Below, in pieces: positions 51,820 to 61,044 of a DNA stretch of 64,000 bases. The stretch covers positions 1 through 64,000 of the forward strand of contig CAICTM010000118.1 of the NCBI GenBank assembly GCA_903772945.1, in the 5' to 3' direction. Both the position numbers and the translations under genes were made by a program. Every line of letters begins with the position of its first letter. Within the stretch, counting starts at the first letter, position 1. Under the pieces are notes generated by a model. It had not been told where the DNA came from, ran no database searches, and saw nothing but the letters and a program-made list of their open reading frames with translations. Source of the DNA: Seminavis robusta (lineage: Eukaryota; Bacillariophyta; Bacillariophyceae; Naviculales; Naviculaceae).

Positions 51820-53640
51820 CTATGATTTGAAGGCCTCCATGCAGCTTCCCACGGAATGATGGTCGCTTCCTACGTTCAGACTCAGTGTATCTGCCCTCGA
51901 AGTGGCGTTGGTCAATCTCGACAGAAACGCCGTCTCACTCGAGTCATAAACCGTAGTCAACCTTCTGGTGGATTTGTCCCCAAAATTCAACTTTGCGCAC
52001 TTTGGCACAAACATGAACAGCAATATGATTGTGCATGTCAGGAATATCAGGAATGCGCGTGCCATAAAGTAAGCTGTTGGCGAGTGTGACTGGTACGAAA
52101 TGATCACGACGGGTCCCCCAATCAAGATGGCCTCCAACAAGCTTGCCAAGGAATAGGCGTTGTACTTCGATTCGTTGAATTCAGAAGGCAAGTCCCGAGA
52201 CTTGTAGCTCTGGTAGTTTGCAAGAATCACTGGAACACAGTTCACAATGACCAAAGCGATTGTCAACCCCTTGGATACCGACGTTTGCCCCTCTGAACTG
52301 CAGACACAATAGGATTCAGTTGGCCTCCCAAAGGGGTCCCGTCCTTCGCCATCCACACGGATCCACTTCCAAGGAGTTGCCGCCGTCAAACCTGTCAGGA
52401 ATGCAAGGTTGAGTGTCAAGAGCACCAGAAAGGGTTTCAGAACATCCTTCGGCTCGATTGTGGTACGGCGAAAGCGTCTGGCGTTGGCATAGATCTATAT
52501 TTGTGCGATAGAATCAAGCATTGAACAAACACAAGAGAATGCACGAAATTGTTGTTGGGTTTGTGAGAACACGACGAAGACTCTCCGGCGACCCCACTAC
52601 AGACAAATTGCAGACTGGACAACTTACGGAGTTCATCCTCCCATTCTTGGTGAACAATGCGGAGAAAGCAGTGACAAATCCAAGGCACAGAAGCCAAGGA
52701 AATAGCGCACATCCCGCATCGAGTGCTCCTTGACTCATTGGCTTTTGAAAGCTGGTTGGGATGATCGAAGTTGCCATGATGAACGTACCAATGCAATCAT
52801 GTCCAGGAAGAAAGGTTGAGCCACGGACACTTGCCGCTCTTTGCACAGTAACCCATGCTATCCACCCGATAGACATGATCATTACAGCTGCCGCAAGCAC
52901 CAACCCAGTAGCGATAACGCCGTTGCCAACTAGATTCTGATCTGGCTCCAATGGAGGCAAGGAGGAAGGTGGCGTCGTAGTGTTGTCATTGTACACAAAA
53001 GGTTCGAGAATCTCCACAGTGTTATTGTCCGCACTTGGATTGACAATTGCAGCTCTGACTATAGTGATCTGTGCCGCTCCATCTTCGTCTTGCTCCGTCA
53101 GCACATTCTCTATAATGAAACGTAGACCTTCCAAGTCCCTGGTTTCAGTGCTGCTCTTAAAGGCAACATATCCAGAAGCCCCATCGAATTCCGTTCGTAC
53201 CATTTGTTGGTAGAGCTCCGTCGGAGTCGGGAACTCGCTTTGCGCCTCACAGGCAGCTCTATCAACCGTCATCATGGCATCGTAGTGTAGCATTGCCCAA
53301 TGTAAGGGGAAGAGGGAAGTCAAAGTCGTCAAAGAACGCTGGGTCCTCCTGCAGAGAATGTTAAGAAGTGAGAAAACCGGCGAAACCCAACAGCCAGAGC
53401 CGCCCCATCAATGTTGGTACCAGGTACCTACATGCTTGGAGGCAAAGAATTGCTGGAAGTCCTCGTCTTCTTGGAACGCTTGAAGGGCTGGCACGTAGTT
53501 GGGGTTTGCTGTTTCGAGACGAATACCTCCAGTTCCATGCAACGCTTCCAACGTCGTCCCATTCAACTCGGTGGACCCCTGTGTTCCAGACGGGAAACGT
53601 GAGCGGATCATGATCGAATGGTTCCACACATACGGAATAA
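51820..53640 (-). pseudogene. class C GPCR (GABA-B-receptor-like), N-terminally truncated, probably decayed
   Basis: Readable exons: about 53640-53432, about 53347-52628 and 52494-51820. The first intron (53431 to about 53348) has donor GTAGGT and acceptor CTGCAG. The second, 52627-52495, has donor GTAAGT and acceptor ATATAG and joins in frame. The first exon gives the end of an ANF/periplasmic-type ligand domain (YVWNHSIMIRSRFPSGTQG). The second continues it (HWAMLHYDAMMTVDRAACEA) and enters the membrane domain. All seven helices can be seen, ending in ILLFMFVPKCAKL; the TM5-6 segment has ANYQSYKSRDLPSEFNESKY. Most of the ligand-binding domain (several hundred residues) is missing upstream. 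The phase set by the first intron (DDFDFPL) does not match the frame of HWAML, implying a frame break near 53300. The 7TM part is otherwise intact. Possibly a recent pseudogene or an unusual short receptor. Confidence 0.65.
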
Positions 53641-53934
53641 GGTAAGGGGGGATTAGAGTAGGGAAATTATCTACGGAAGCCAGCCGGGGCCAGGCTTAAG
53701 CAAAGAACAGTCGAAATTCAGGACTGGGTTCTGTGGGAGCAGGGGCAAGAAAGTGAGGACCAGTACAGGGGCCAAATGGTTTGGCTTTGCGAGATCCACG
53801 GAGACATAAATGGGTAGCTTTCACAAGGGCAATTCAGATACGGGTCTGCATGAAAAACATCATTTGAGAGTAGGAAAACTGAGTTTTGGAGGCAATAAAC
53901 ATGAAACACAATTTCTTGTACTGTGCTAACCTGA

Positions 53935-54213
53935 TGGCTCGAGACTAACGATAAATTAGCAGAGTTTCTGGATTCGTTCTTCGATGCCGCAGGAGCCGAA
54001 TTTGCAAACCAACAAACCCAAGAAAAAAACACCTTGAAAGACAAACTGGGCTGGTTCCAAAACAAGTACGGGAATGTTGAGCTCAGCGAAACATTCCTAA
54101 AGAAAAAATTCGTCCGAGCGACAATGGAAGCGATCTGTAGTTCCAGTGTTTATTTGAGCAGCTTCAGAAAGGGAACGAAGGCTTCGTTGAGACGTGTTCT
54201 GACGAAGACGTAA
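53935..54213 (+). pseudogene. coding-like remnant of unknown gene
   Basis: An open stretch of 92 codons without an ATG near its start encodes NDKLAEFLDSFFDAAG, then KDKLGWFQNKYGNVELSETF and FVRATMEAICSSSVYLSSF. Amphipathic, protein-like composition suggests a real exon. Similar coding-like text continues in other frames to about 54620 (SEHPASDVLADNLRG, MADSSSGEPPGTEPN). I cannot name a family. It may be a broken host gene or part of a mobile element. Confidence 0.35.
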
Positions 54214-54625
54214 AAAAAAGCCCTTTGTATTTGCAAAAGACCAGAGGTCTGCTCTGAAAGATAGCGAACATCCTGCTTCGGATGTCTTGGCTGATAATTT
54301 GAGGGGAAACATGGCGGATAGCTCCAGCGGTGAACCTCCAGGAACCGAGCCCAACTATTGAGAGGACAAGCTCGGCTGCGGCGGCTTCTTTGCTTCCATT
54401 GCGCCCCGATCAATCAATCACGGGATTGGATGGTGTTGCCAAGGCCGCAGCATAGGCCCGGAAAGCAAAGCCGGCAACTTCGGCGAACAGCAAAAGAACG
54501 ACTCGTTCTTCCTCCGCCACCAAAGATACTGATGGGGTCAACGCTGAAAAACGCGCAGGTGAGGGTACCAAAATGTCAGCCAAAAAGCAGAAGAAAGGTG
54601 GCGCGACGGAATCAAGGGAGACTTG

Positions 54626-55180
54626 AACAACGAAGCAACTGACTTTGGAGCATAGCCTTCGTTTAGCCTTCCATCCATGTCATCTTCGTCGCTCGGAGAG
54701 ACTTTCACGTCCGTGGCAACCTCAGTATCAGAAACGCAGACAGAATTAAAAGACCATGTTTCTGGCAAGCAGAAGAGAGTGAAAGAAGTACTCATGGAGT
54801 CTAAAAGGGAGGCTGGCATAGAGATTACAGAGATTTCAGCCGACAAGTTTTGGATTTATCGACATGACCAAGTCAAGAGAACTGTCTATAAGGAGTGGTT
54901 TGAAGAGGGATGAATGCGTTAGGCCTACGAGAGAGCCCCCTTAGAGAGCCCTGAGGCATCCTTCGTTGCCATTTGCAATGAGCCCTTTGGTGAAGGCGCC
55001 GAGCGTCTTGCCTACCGCTTCTTCGAGGTAGGGAAAGACACACGGACGATCGTCGGAAAGCCGTCGGAGAGCCGCTCGTAGCAAAAGAAAGTCGGATGAT
55101 TTGGGAATCCCACGTGGGTGAAACGGAAAGGAAGAGATTGGTACTGGTGCGACGTCTTGCGGCTGAGTTCAACAGGAAGC
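54626..55180 (+). pseudogene. truncated duplicate of the VWA/alpha-kinase gene
   Basis: Closely matches 56607-57175 of the intact gene: SLPSMSSSSLGETFTSVATS, KDHVSGKQKRVKEVLMES, DKFWIYRHDQVKRTVYKEWF, and PFGEGAERLAYRFFEVG. It covers the end of the VWA region and the first part of the alpha-kinase domain only. In-frame stops follow EWFEEG, and there is a deletion of about 30 bp near 55140 relative to the intact copy. Similarity stops abruptly at both ends. It is a partial tandem duplication that has decayed. Confidence 0.88.
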
Positions 55181-55673
55181 AAGGATCCATATTGATGTGG
55201 GGATTTAGCTGCTACTTGTAATATTTAGTAGCAGTTTGCATTCATATACCGGTATTGTCTTGTAGCCTCACTATTTGGTATCGCCAATGCTCATTAGAGC
55301 TACTATCAACAGCTACTAGCTACTGCAGTTTCAGTTTCCCCAGGTCCACGGTTCGCCCTTCAGGATTCCAACATCCGCTTCCTATCCTGAGTCCAACATC
55401 CGCTTTGGTCAGGATACCATGTTCTCTACAGTAGCTAGGGAGTGGTATTGAGCAGGGATGATTTGAAGATACCGGTACCGCTATAGGGTACGGTGGCGCG
55501 GAGCGTGGAGCGTGGAGAGTGACCGTCCAAAGTGGCGCGTTTTGAGTTGTTCGGAGGTTCGCGGTACTAGCTAGCTGCTAGCTGGTACCAGGTGGTACCA
55601 AAACGAAATTTTCAAATTTCGCCACCGCCGTATTGGTTTGTTCATCTGCCAAACTACAGTACGTCAAACCAAG
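55181..55673. other. spacer and promoter of the VWA/alpha-kinase gene
   Basis: Contains TACCGGTATTG near 55246, a short direct repeat of CATCCGCTT(CCT/TGG) near 55368 and 55396, ATACCGGTACCGCTAT at 55472, and a TAGCTAGCTGCTAGCTGGTACCAGGTGGTACC cluster at 55568-55600. The palindromes sit directly before the gene. No coding region is supported. Confidence 0.5.
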
Positions 55674-57869
55674 ATGTTGGCGGGTCTCTTCAGGCAATCA
55701 AGCGTCAACGCCGGTGGGCAGGAACGTTCCATCGATGACGTGAGAAGCGATACTGGAACCGGTAGCACTACATCAAACGTTACATTTGTGGAATCTACCC
55801 ATGGTCGAATGCGACGACAGCAGCGCGGGATTGACAAGAAGGATTTACAACGTGCAAAGAAATATGGAGCAAGGGCAGATGGGCACCCGAGGAGGAATGG
55901 TGACACCACAGGCCTTTACACCTACAAAGATATCGTGTACATTGTCAACGACGTGACGGGTGAAGAAGTCACTTCGTATGCAGTCCCAGTGACTCTGGGT
56001 CCTGTCCCTGTTACTTCAAGCATAATGGCGTTGCACAGGAAGGCTGAGCAGCGAATCCGGGATGATTTGGACTCTTGGACTTCCAATACTGTTTTAGTTG
56101 TGGATGCCTCTGGTTCAATGAAGAAAGCTGATGTCTGGGGAACTCGTACACGGCTCGGAGCGGTTTGGCTGTCCATTGCGCTGGACTTCGTGGCACATAG
56201 ACTCGAGAGCGGAGAAGGACGTTCCACGGATGTCGTTTCCATTGTAACGCTGGAAGATAACCCTCGACTTATTGTCAGAGAGCAACCGCTCACATGGATC
56301 TTATACAATCAGCTTGTGAACATCTACATGAGCAAGTCTGTTGAACCTCGAGGCCACGGGCCCTTTATCCCGAGTCTGAGCATTGCGGATGATTTGCTTG
56401 GTAGGAACTCCAATGCATCTTGCGCAATGGGTCTAATGTTCCTCTCTGATGGAAAACCCTCCGATCGCGGTGTTGACGAGCGCAGCGTGTGGGAGACTCG
56501 AATCGTTAAGCGCGTTGGTGACATTGCGAGACGACACAGACGGAGGCTAACTTTCACGGCTGTCGGAATCGGTGACCTTGACAACTTCGATATGTTGCAA
56601 AGAATGGTCGATGAAGCAACTGACTTTGGAGCAAAGGCTTCGTTTAGCCTTCCATCCATGTCATCTTCGTCGCTCGGAGAGACTTTCACGTCCGTGGCAA
56701 CCTCAGTATCAGAAACGCAGACAGAATTAAAAGACCCTGTTTCGGGCAAGCAGAAAAGAGTAAAAGAAGTACTCATGGAGTCTAAAAGGGAGGCTAGCAA
56801 AGAGATCACAGAGATTTCAACCGACAAGTTTTGGATTTATCGACTTGACCAAGTCAAGAGAACTGTCTACAAGGAGTGGTTTGATGAAGGGCGCATGCAC
56901 AAAGCCTACGAGAGAGTCCCCTTAGAGAGCCCTGAGGCATCCTTCGTTGCCTTTTGCAAGGAGCCTTTTGGCGAAGGTGCCGAGCGTCTTGCCTACCGTT
57001 TCTTCGAAGTTGGGAACGATAGACAGACGATAGTCGGAAAGCCGCTGGTGGCAAAAGAAAGTCGAATGATGTGGGAATCCCGTGCGGGGGAAACGGAAAG
57101 GAAGAGTTTCGTGAGGACCTTTTGCTCCACACAACAACTGGCGCGACGTCTTGCTACTGAGTTCAACAGGAGACTAGATTCGCTCAGGCGAGTCGACAAA
57201 GACACTCCCAGAGTACGTTTCCTGGACTGCTCGGTGTATGAATTAGACGACAAGGTTGGAGGGACGTCGAGTGTTTTAGTAGAGGAAAAGATTGATCACT
57301 TTCAATGGACGAAGTGGAATGCCAACAATGGCTACGTTCAGGGAAAAGTGGCACCAAAGTACAATGATGATAGTTTGCGGGCAGCGATGCACAAGCTAAC
57401 GTTGGTTGAAATGGACATGATCGAGGAAGGTAGTGAGGAGGAAGACGAAGAAGAAGAGGAGGAGAACGAAGAAGAAGGAAAGGAATCAAGCAAATGGATT
57501 CGGTGTGATAAGGATACGGCGAAACTGTTCACACCGTTCGAAGTCGCCCAAGCATTCTCTCACTACAGCTACTTGGCTTCTGGCAAGAAAAGGCTTGTTT
57601 GTGATCTACAGGGTATGCACGATTCCGAACGCAAAGAGCTCGTTTTCTCGGACCCTGTCATCCACTATCATAACCCAGGTCGTCAAGGTCGTCAGAATGT
57701 GCATGGATCCACCGACCGAGGAAGAAAAGGTATGGCAATGTTCTTTGACACGCACCACGAGCATTGCGGCCATCTTTGCAAACTGGTAAACAGAGGTTTC
57801 CGACGACGGTATGATCATCGCCGCCGCGAGCCCCGAAATGCCGCCACCAGCACCCAAGAGGCTGCGTAA
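55674..57869 (+). CDS. VWA-domain alpha-kinase (VwkA-like), about 731 aa
   Basis: The first ATG of the open frame is at 55674 (MLAGLF). A basic N-terminal part (about 1-130) precedes a von Willebrand A domain with the MIDAS motif DASGS (about 144-148, in TVLVVDASGSMKK) and FLSDGKPSD. An alpha-kinase (MHCK/eEF2K type) domain follows from about residue 415. It shows FGEGAERLAYRFFEV, VAKESRM (ATP-site Lys), FSHYSYLASGKKRLVCDLQG and, near the C-terminus, FFDTHHEHCGHLC for the zinc site. An acidic insert of Glu/Asp sits at about residues 583-602. The VWA plus alpha-kinase arrangement is that of Dictyostelium VwkA, which affects myosin II and the contractile vacuole. The role here is inferred only from that. 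A broken partial copy lies 0.5 kb upstream. Confidence 0.88.
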   Translation: MLAGLFRQSSVNAGGQERSIDDVRSDTGTGSTTSNVTFVESTHGRMRRQQRGIDKKDLQRAKKYGARADGHPRRNGDTTGLYTYKDIVYIVNDVTGEEVTSYAVPVTLGPVPVTSSIMALHRKAEQRIRDDLDSWTSNTVLVVDASGSMKKADVWGTRTRLGAVWLSIALDFVAHRLESGEGRSTDVVSIVTLEDNPRLIVREQPLTWILYNQLVNIYMSKSVEPRGHGPFIPSLSIADDLLGRNSNASCAMGLMFLSDGKPSDRGVDERSVWETRIVKRVGDIARRHRRRLTFTAVGIGDLDNFDMLQRMVDEATDFGAKASFSLPSMSSSSLGETFTSVATSVSETQTELKDPVSGKQKRVKEVLMESKREASKEITEISTDKFWIYRLDQVKRTVYKEWFDEGRMHKAYERVPLESPEASFVAFCKEPFGEGAERLAYRFFEVGNDRQTIVGKPLVAKESRMMWESRAGETERKSFVRTFCSTQQLARRLATEFNRRLDSLRRVDKDTPRVRFLDCSVYELDDKVGGTSSVLVEEKIDHFQWTKWNANNGYVQGKVAPKYNDDSLRAAMHKLTLVEMDMIEEGSEEEDEEEEEENEEEGKESSKWIRCDKDTAKLFTPFEVAQAFSHYSYLASGKKRLVCDLQGMHDSERKELVFSDPVIHYHNPGRQGRQNVHGSTDRGRKGMAMFFDTHHEHCGHLCKLVNRGFRRRYDHRRREPRNAATSTQEAA

Positions 57870-59566
57870 ACGAAACGGCACCCATACGGTATGCCTCTTC
57901 AACCCCCATCACCACGATTACACGGTAGAAATATCGCAGGTAATATCTAGTGCTTATTTGACGCATGCATGATGCTTGTGATAACCAACATGATGTGGCC
58001 ATGCTTGTGCAGCTGTCTACGGTCCCGTACTGTATTTACGGCGTACCGTATCTCCTCCTCTTGGACCAAAGCCTTGCAGGTCGAGAACGAGGGATCGTGG
58101 AAGTGGGACTTTGTTGGAGGTTGGAGGTAGGGAGGCATGCGCAGTCGTGCTTCAATGGTTTGTACCGGTACCTGGAGGTGCACAACTGGACTTATGCGTA
58201 CCGGAGTTATCTCTGCAGACCCAAGTGGTCGTGGATTTATTTATTCGCGCCAAGTAATCGTGAGTTACAGAACGTGGAAAGGGCAATACCGGTAGCGGCG
58301 GAGGCTGGTTGACTACCACAGTACCGGTATCAATAGTTCAAATGATCAACATGCAAACCCATACCAGGTACCGGTAGCAAGAGAGCGAGACGTTTCATGG
58401 CCATTGATCTGGCAGCAAGGAGAGGTCTACACACCTCAAATGGTAAGCAGATCATTCTCTTATTAGTCTTTGCAGTTTGGGAAGACGGCCGAAAGAGATA
58501 GAATGCATCTGAAGGTCTCTAGATCTTGTAGCTAGAAATGCAATAATTCGAACAATAATTCGTCACCAGCCAGAAAGCAGCAAATCAAGCAAAGGATAAA
58601 GTAGAACTGATGTATTGATTCTAACGAAAGAAGATCCATGTCCTAGCTAGCTAGAGATGGCCAGCTACAAGAAGGCAATAAAACACCAAAACATAGCGTG
58701 TTTCCCGTGTGGAAAAGCTTGCTACAGTACCGGAGCTAGCAACATTCCCCATCAATGATGTTACCCATACTCTAGCAAAAGACGAAATCGTCCAGGTGTT
58801 GTCACGCCTAAAAAAAGCAATGCTGCCAATTTAGAGCTGCATATCTTGGTCGAAGCTGTCACATTATTGTCGAGGAATCTAAGCGCAGTGGTAGTTGCAC
58901 CCACGGTTGTATGCTAAGTCTTGACCGTTGCACGTGGCAACATCTTCATGACCTTAGGACGTGCATACAACAACAGACATGCCAGTGGCTGTTGAGCAGA
59001 ACCGTGATTACCAAAATTTAGTTATGTGAGCATTTCTGCAAGTGAGAGCCTGCGTCTGTCGCACGTCGTAGCGTCAGTACCGGGTGGTACTACCACCGTA
59101 CGGTAGGTATTGTGAGTACAGTAAGTAGAGCAGCTCGAAGAAGTGCGTCCATCTTCGTTGTGACCAGCTTCCTGCGCCGTGCTCCCAGATTTTTTGTCCA
59201 AGAAGCCTCTGGTGCCAAAACCAACGGCCCTTAATTATCGCGTCTGCTGTGCGCGGAACGATCGTTGGAGGCTGATCAAGCGCTGCTCAACGCCAATCCT
59301 GGACTCAAGGCAGTGTAGTGGTCACAATCCCAACAACCAGTGCGGCTGAACTCCCCTACCCTCATCCATCTCACAACATATCCTTCTTACTACTAGATAG
59401 TAAGACAGCACAGCGCAATAGCTGGCATCGTGTTGGTTGGTCCTGAGTATCGTGCTTCTTTCGTCGTGCTACCCATTGGGAACTCTTCAATCAATCAATC
59501 AATCAATCAATCAGACAGATACCCTCACATTTCTCAAGTTACACACACAAAGAATAACTGGACACC
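57870..59566. other. intergenic region, no supported gene
   Basis: About 1.7 kb between the alpha-kinase gene and the second kinase gene. TACCGGTA-type words occur at about 58162, 58289, 58322 and 58369, and TAGCTAGCTAG at 58645. A short (CAAT)n array lies at 59488-59513 in the kinase leader. No coding or RNA gene is recognised. Confidence 0.6.
59488..59513. repeat. (CAAT)n microsatellite
   Basis: About six and a half perfect copies of a 4-bp unit, 50-80 bp before the ATG of the second kinase gene, probably within its 5' leader. Confidence 0.85.
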
Positions 59567-61044
59567 ATGTCTTACCGCCACCATTGCCACACCATTTCTT
59601 ACGAAACATCCTATGAGCACCCTGCTCAGGTGGAAATCCATCATTATCAACCCAGCCCTCCTCGAAGTAGTCATCATGGAGCCGGACCCCGCCGTTCTTC
59701 TATTTCCTTTGATAAAGACAACACACGCACAGAAGGACTGAATACTCACACGGAAGGACTGAGTTATTCCGATGATCAGCCGTCTCAAGAGGATGATCTG
59801 TATCTCTCGGATGCGGTTGCGCAGCGCCTGGTCATGAGAACCGAGCTCAAGGTATCTCAGAACATGGCCAAGTCCCGGTTCGTCCGAGATCACTGCCGAC
59901 TCTACAAGCTGCCGCGCTTTACGCAAGACGACCTGGAGATTGGCTGCATGATTGCCAAGGGTGGCTTTTCCAATGTCCACGCCATTGCTGCCTTTCACAA
60001 CAATTCCGACGCTGCCTTTCGTCGGCCATCACAGCCTTCGTCCTTTTACGTCGTCAAACACTTGAACCCCAAATTGGCTCTGTCCAACTCCAAGAAACTC
60101 CTCAGTGGAGCTCGCGACTTGTTCTGGGAAGCTCATTTGCTGAGCAGCTTCAACCACAAACACATCCTCAAACTTAGGGGTTGGTCCGCCGAAGGAGTGG
60201 CCGGGTTCATGTCCACGGGTCGAGCGGACGGCTTTTATTTAGTATTCGATCGCCTTGAAGGGACACTCTTTCAGCGTCTCTCGCAATGGAGAAGGCGAGC
60301 TCGAGAGGATGAACTCTTGCATCAGATCCACAAACGCAAAAAGTACCCCGATACCATGAAGCTATTCATTCAGCGCATCAAGATTGCCCGGGATATTGCC
60401 GACGCCTTTTGCTATTTACACGATACTTGCAACGTCTTTCATTTGGATCTCAAGCCCGGTAACGTGGGCTTCTCGGCCGATGGTTGCTTGAAGCTATTCG
60501 ACTTTGGCCTTGCGGTGGAGGTCCAACCCGAGACGAACGACCCCGATGAGACGTTTGACCTGAATGGAAAGAAAGGAAGTAAGTCTCTTGCTGTGTTCTG
60601 TCTGCAGCCATGCTGTATGTGTATGCCGTTCATCATGTTGCAATGAGGGCTAACTAGCTAGCTATTTCTCTTTTTATCATTGCAGCGAGCCGATACATGA
60701 GCCCAGAAATGATCAAACGCGAGCGCTACAATGCCAAATCGGATGTCTATTCATTTGCTATTCTTCTTTGGGAAATGCTGAGTCTCTCCAAGCCTTACGG
60801 GGGCATGGACGGCAACGACGTCAAGGAGAATGTCGCCCACAAGGGACTTCGACCCAAGATTCCAAAGGAGTGGCCCACGCAGATCCGAGTGCTACTCAAG
60901 TATGGATGGGCCAAGCGCCCTGATGAGAGGCCTACCATGTCACAGATCCAAGACACCTTGGAGAAGATGCTCGTCGCACTGGCGTCCGAATCGTCGAGGC
61001 ATTCGAGCTCTGACAGGAAGTTTTTCAAATACGCATCAAGATAG
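59567..61044 (+). CDS. protein kinase, TKL type, 456 aa, one intron
   Basis: The start is ACACCATGTC. Exons 59567-60578 and 60686-61044 are joined through a 107-bp GT-AG intron (donor GTAAGT, acceptor TTGCAG) that splits a Thr codon between KKG and SRYMSPE. A Ser/His-rich tail of about 120 residues precedes the kinase domain: glycine loop AKGGFSNV (130-137), K164 in YVVKHL, E188, catalytic loop HLDLKPGN (292-299, with Leu replacing the usual Arg of HRD), DFG (312-314), SPE (343-345) and SDVYSFAILLWEML. It is paralogous to the kinase at 21224-22405, sharing VVKHLNPKLA, RGxxAxGVAGxxxTGRAxGF and the segment before the domain. Catalytic residues are complete, so it is probably an active cytosolic Ser/Thr kinase of unknown substrate. 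Confidence 0.9.
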
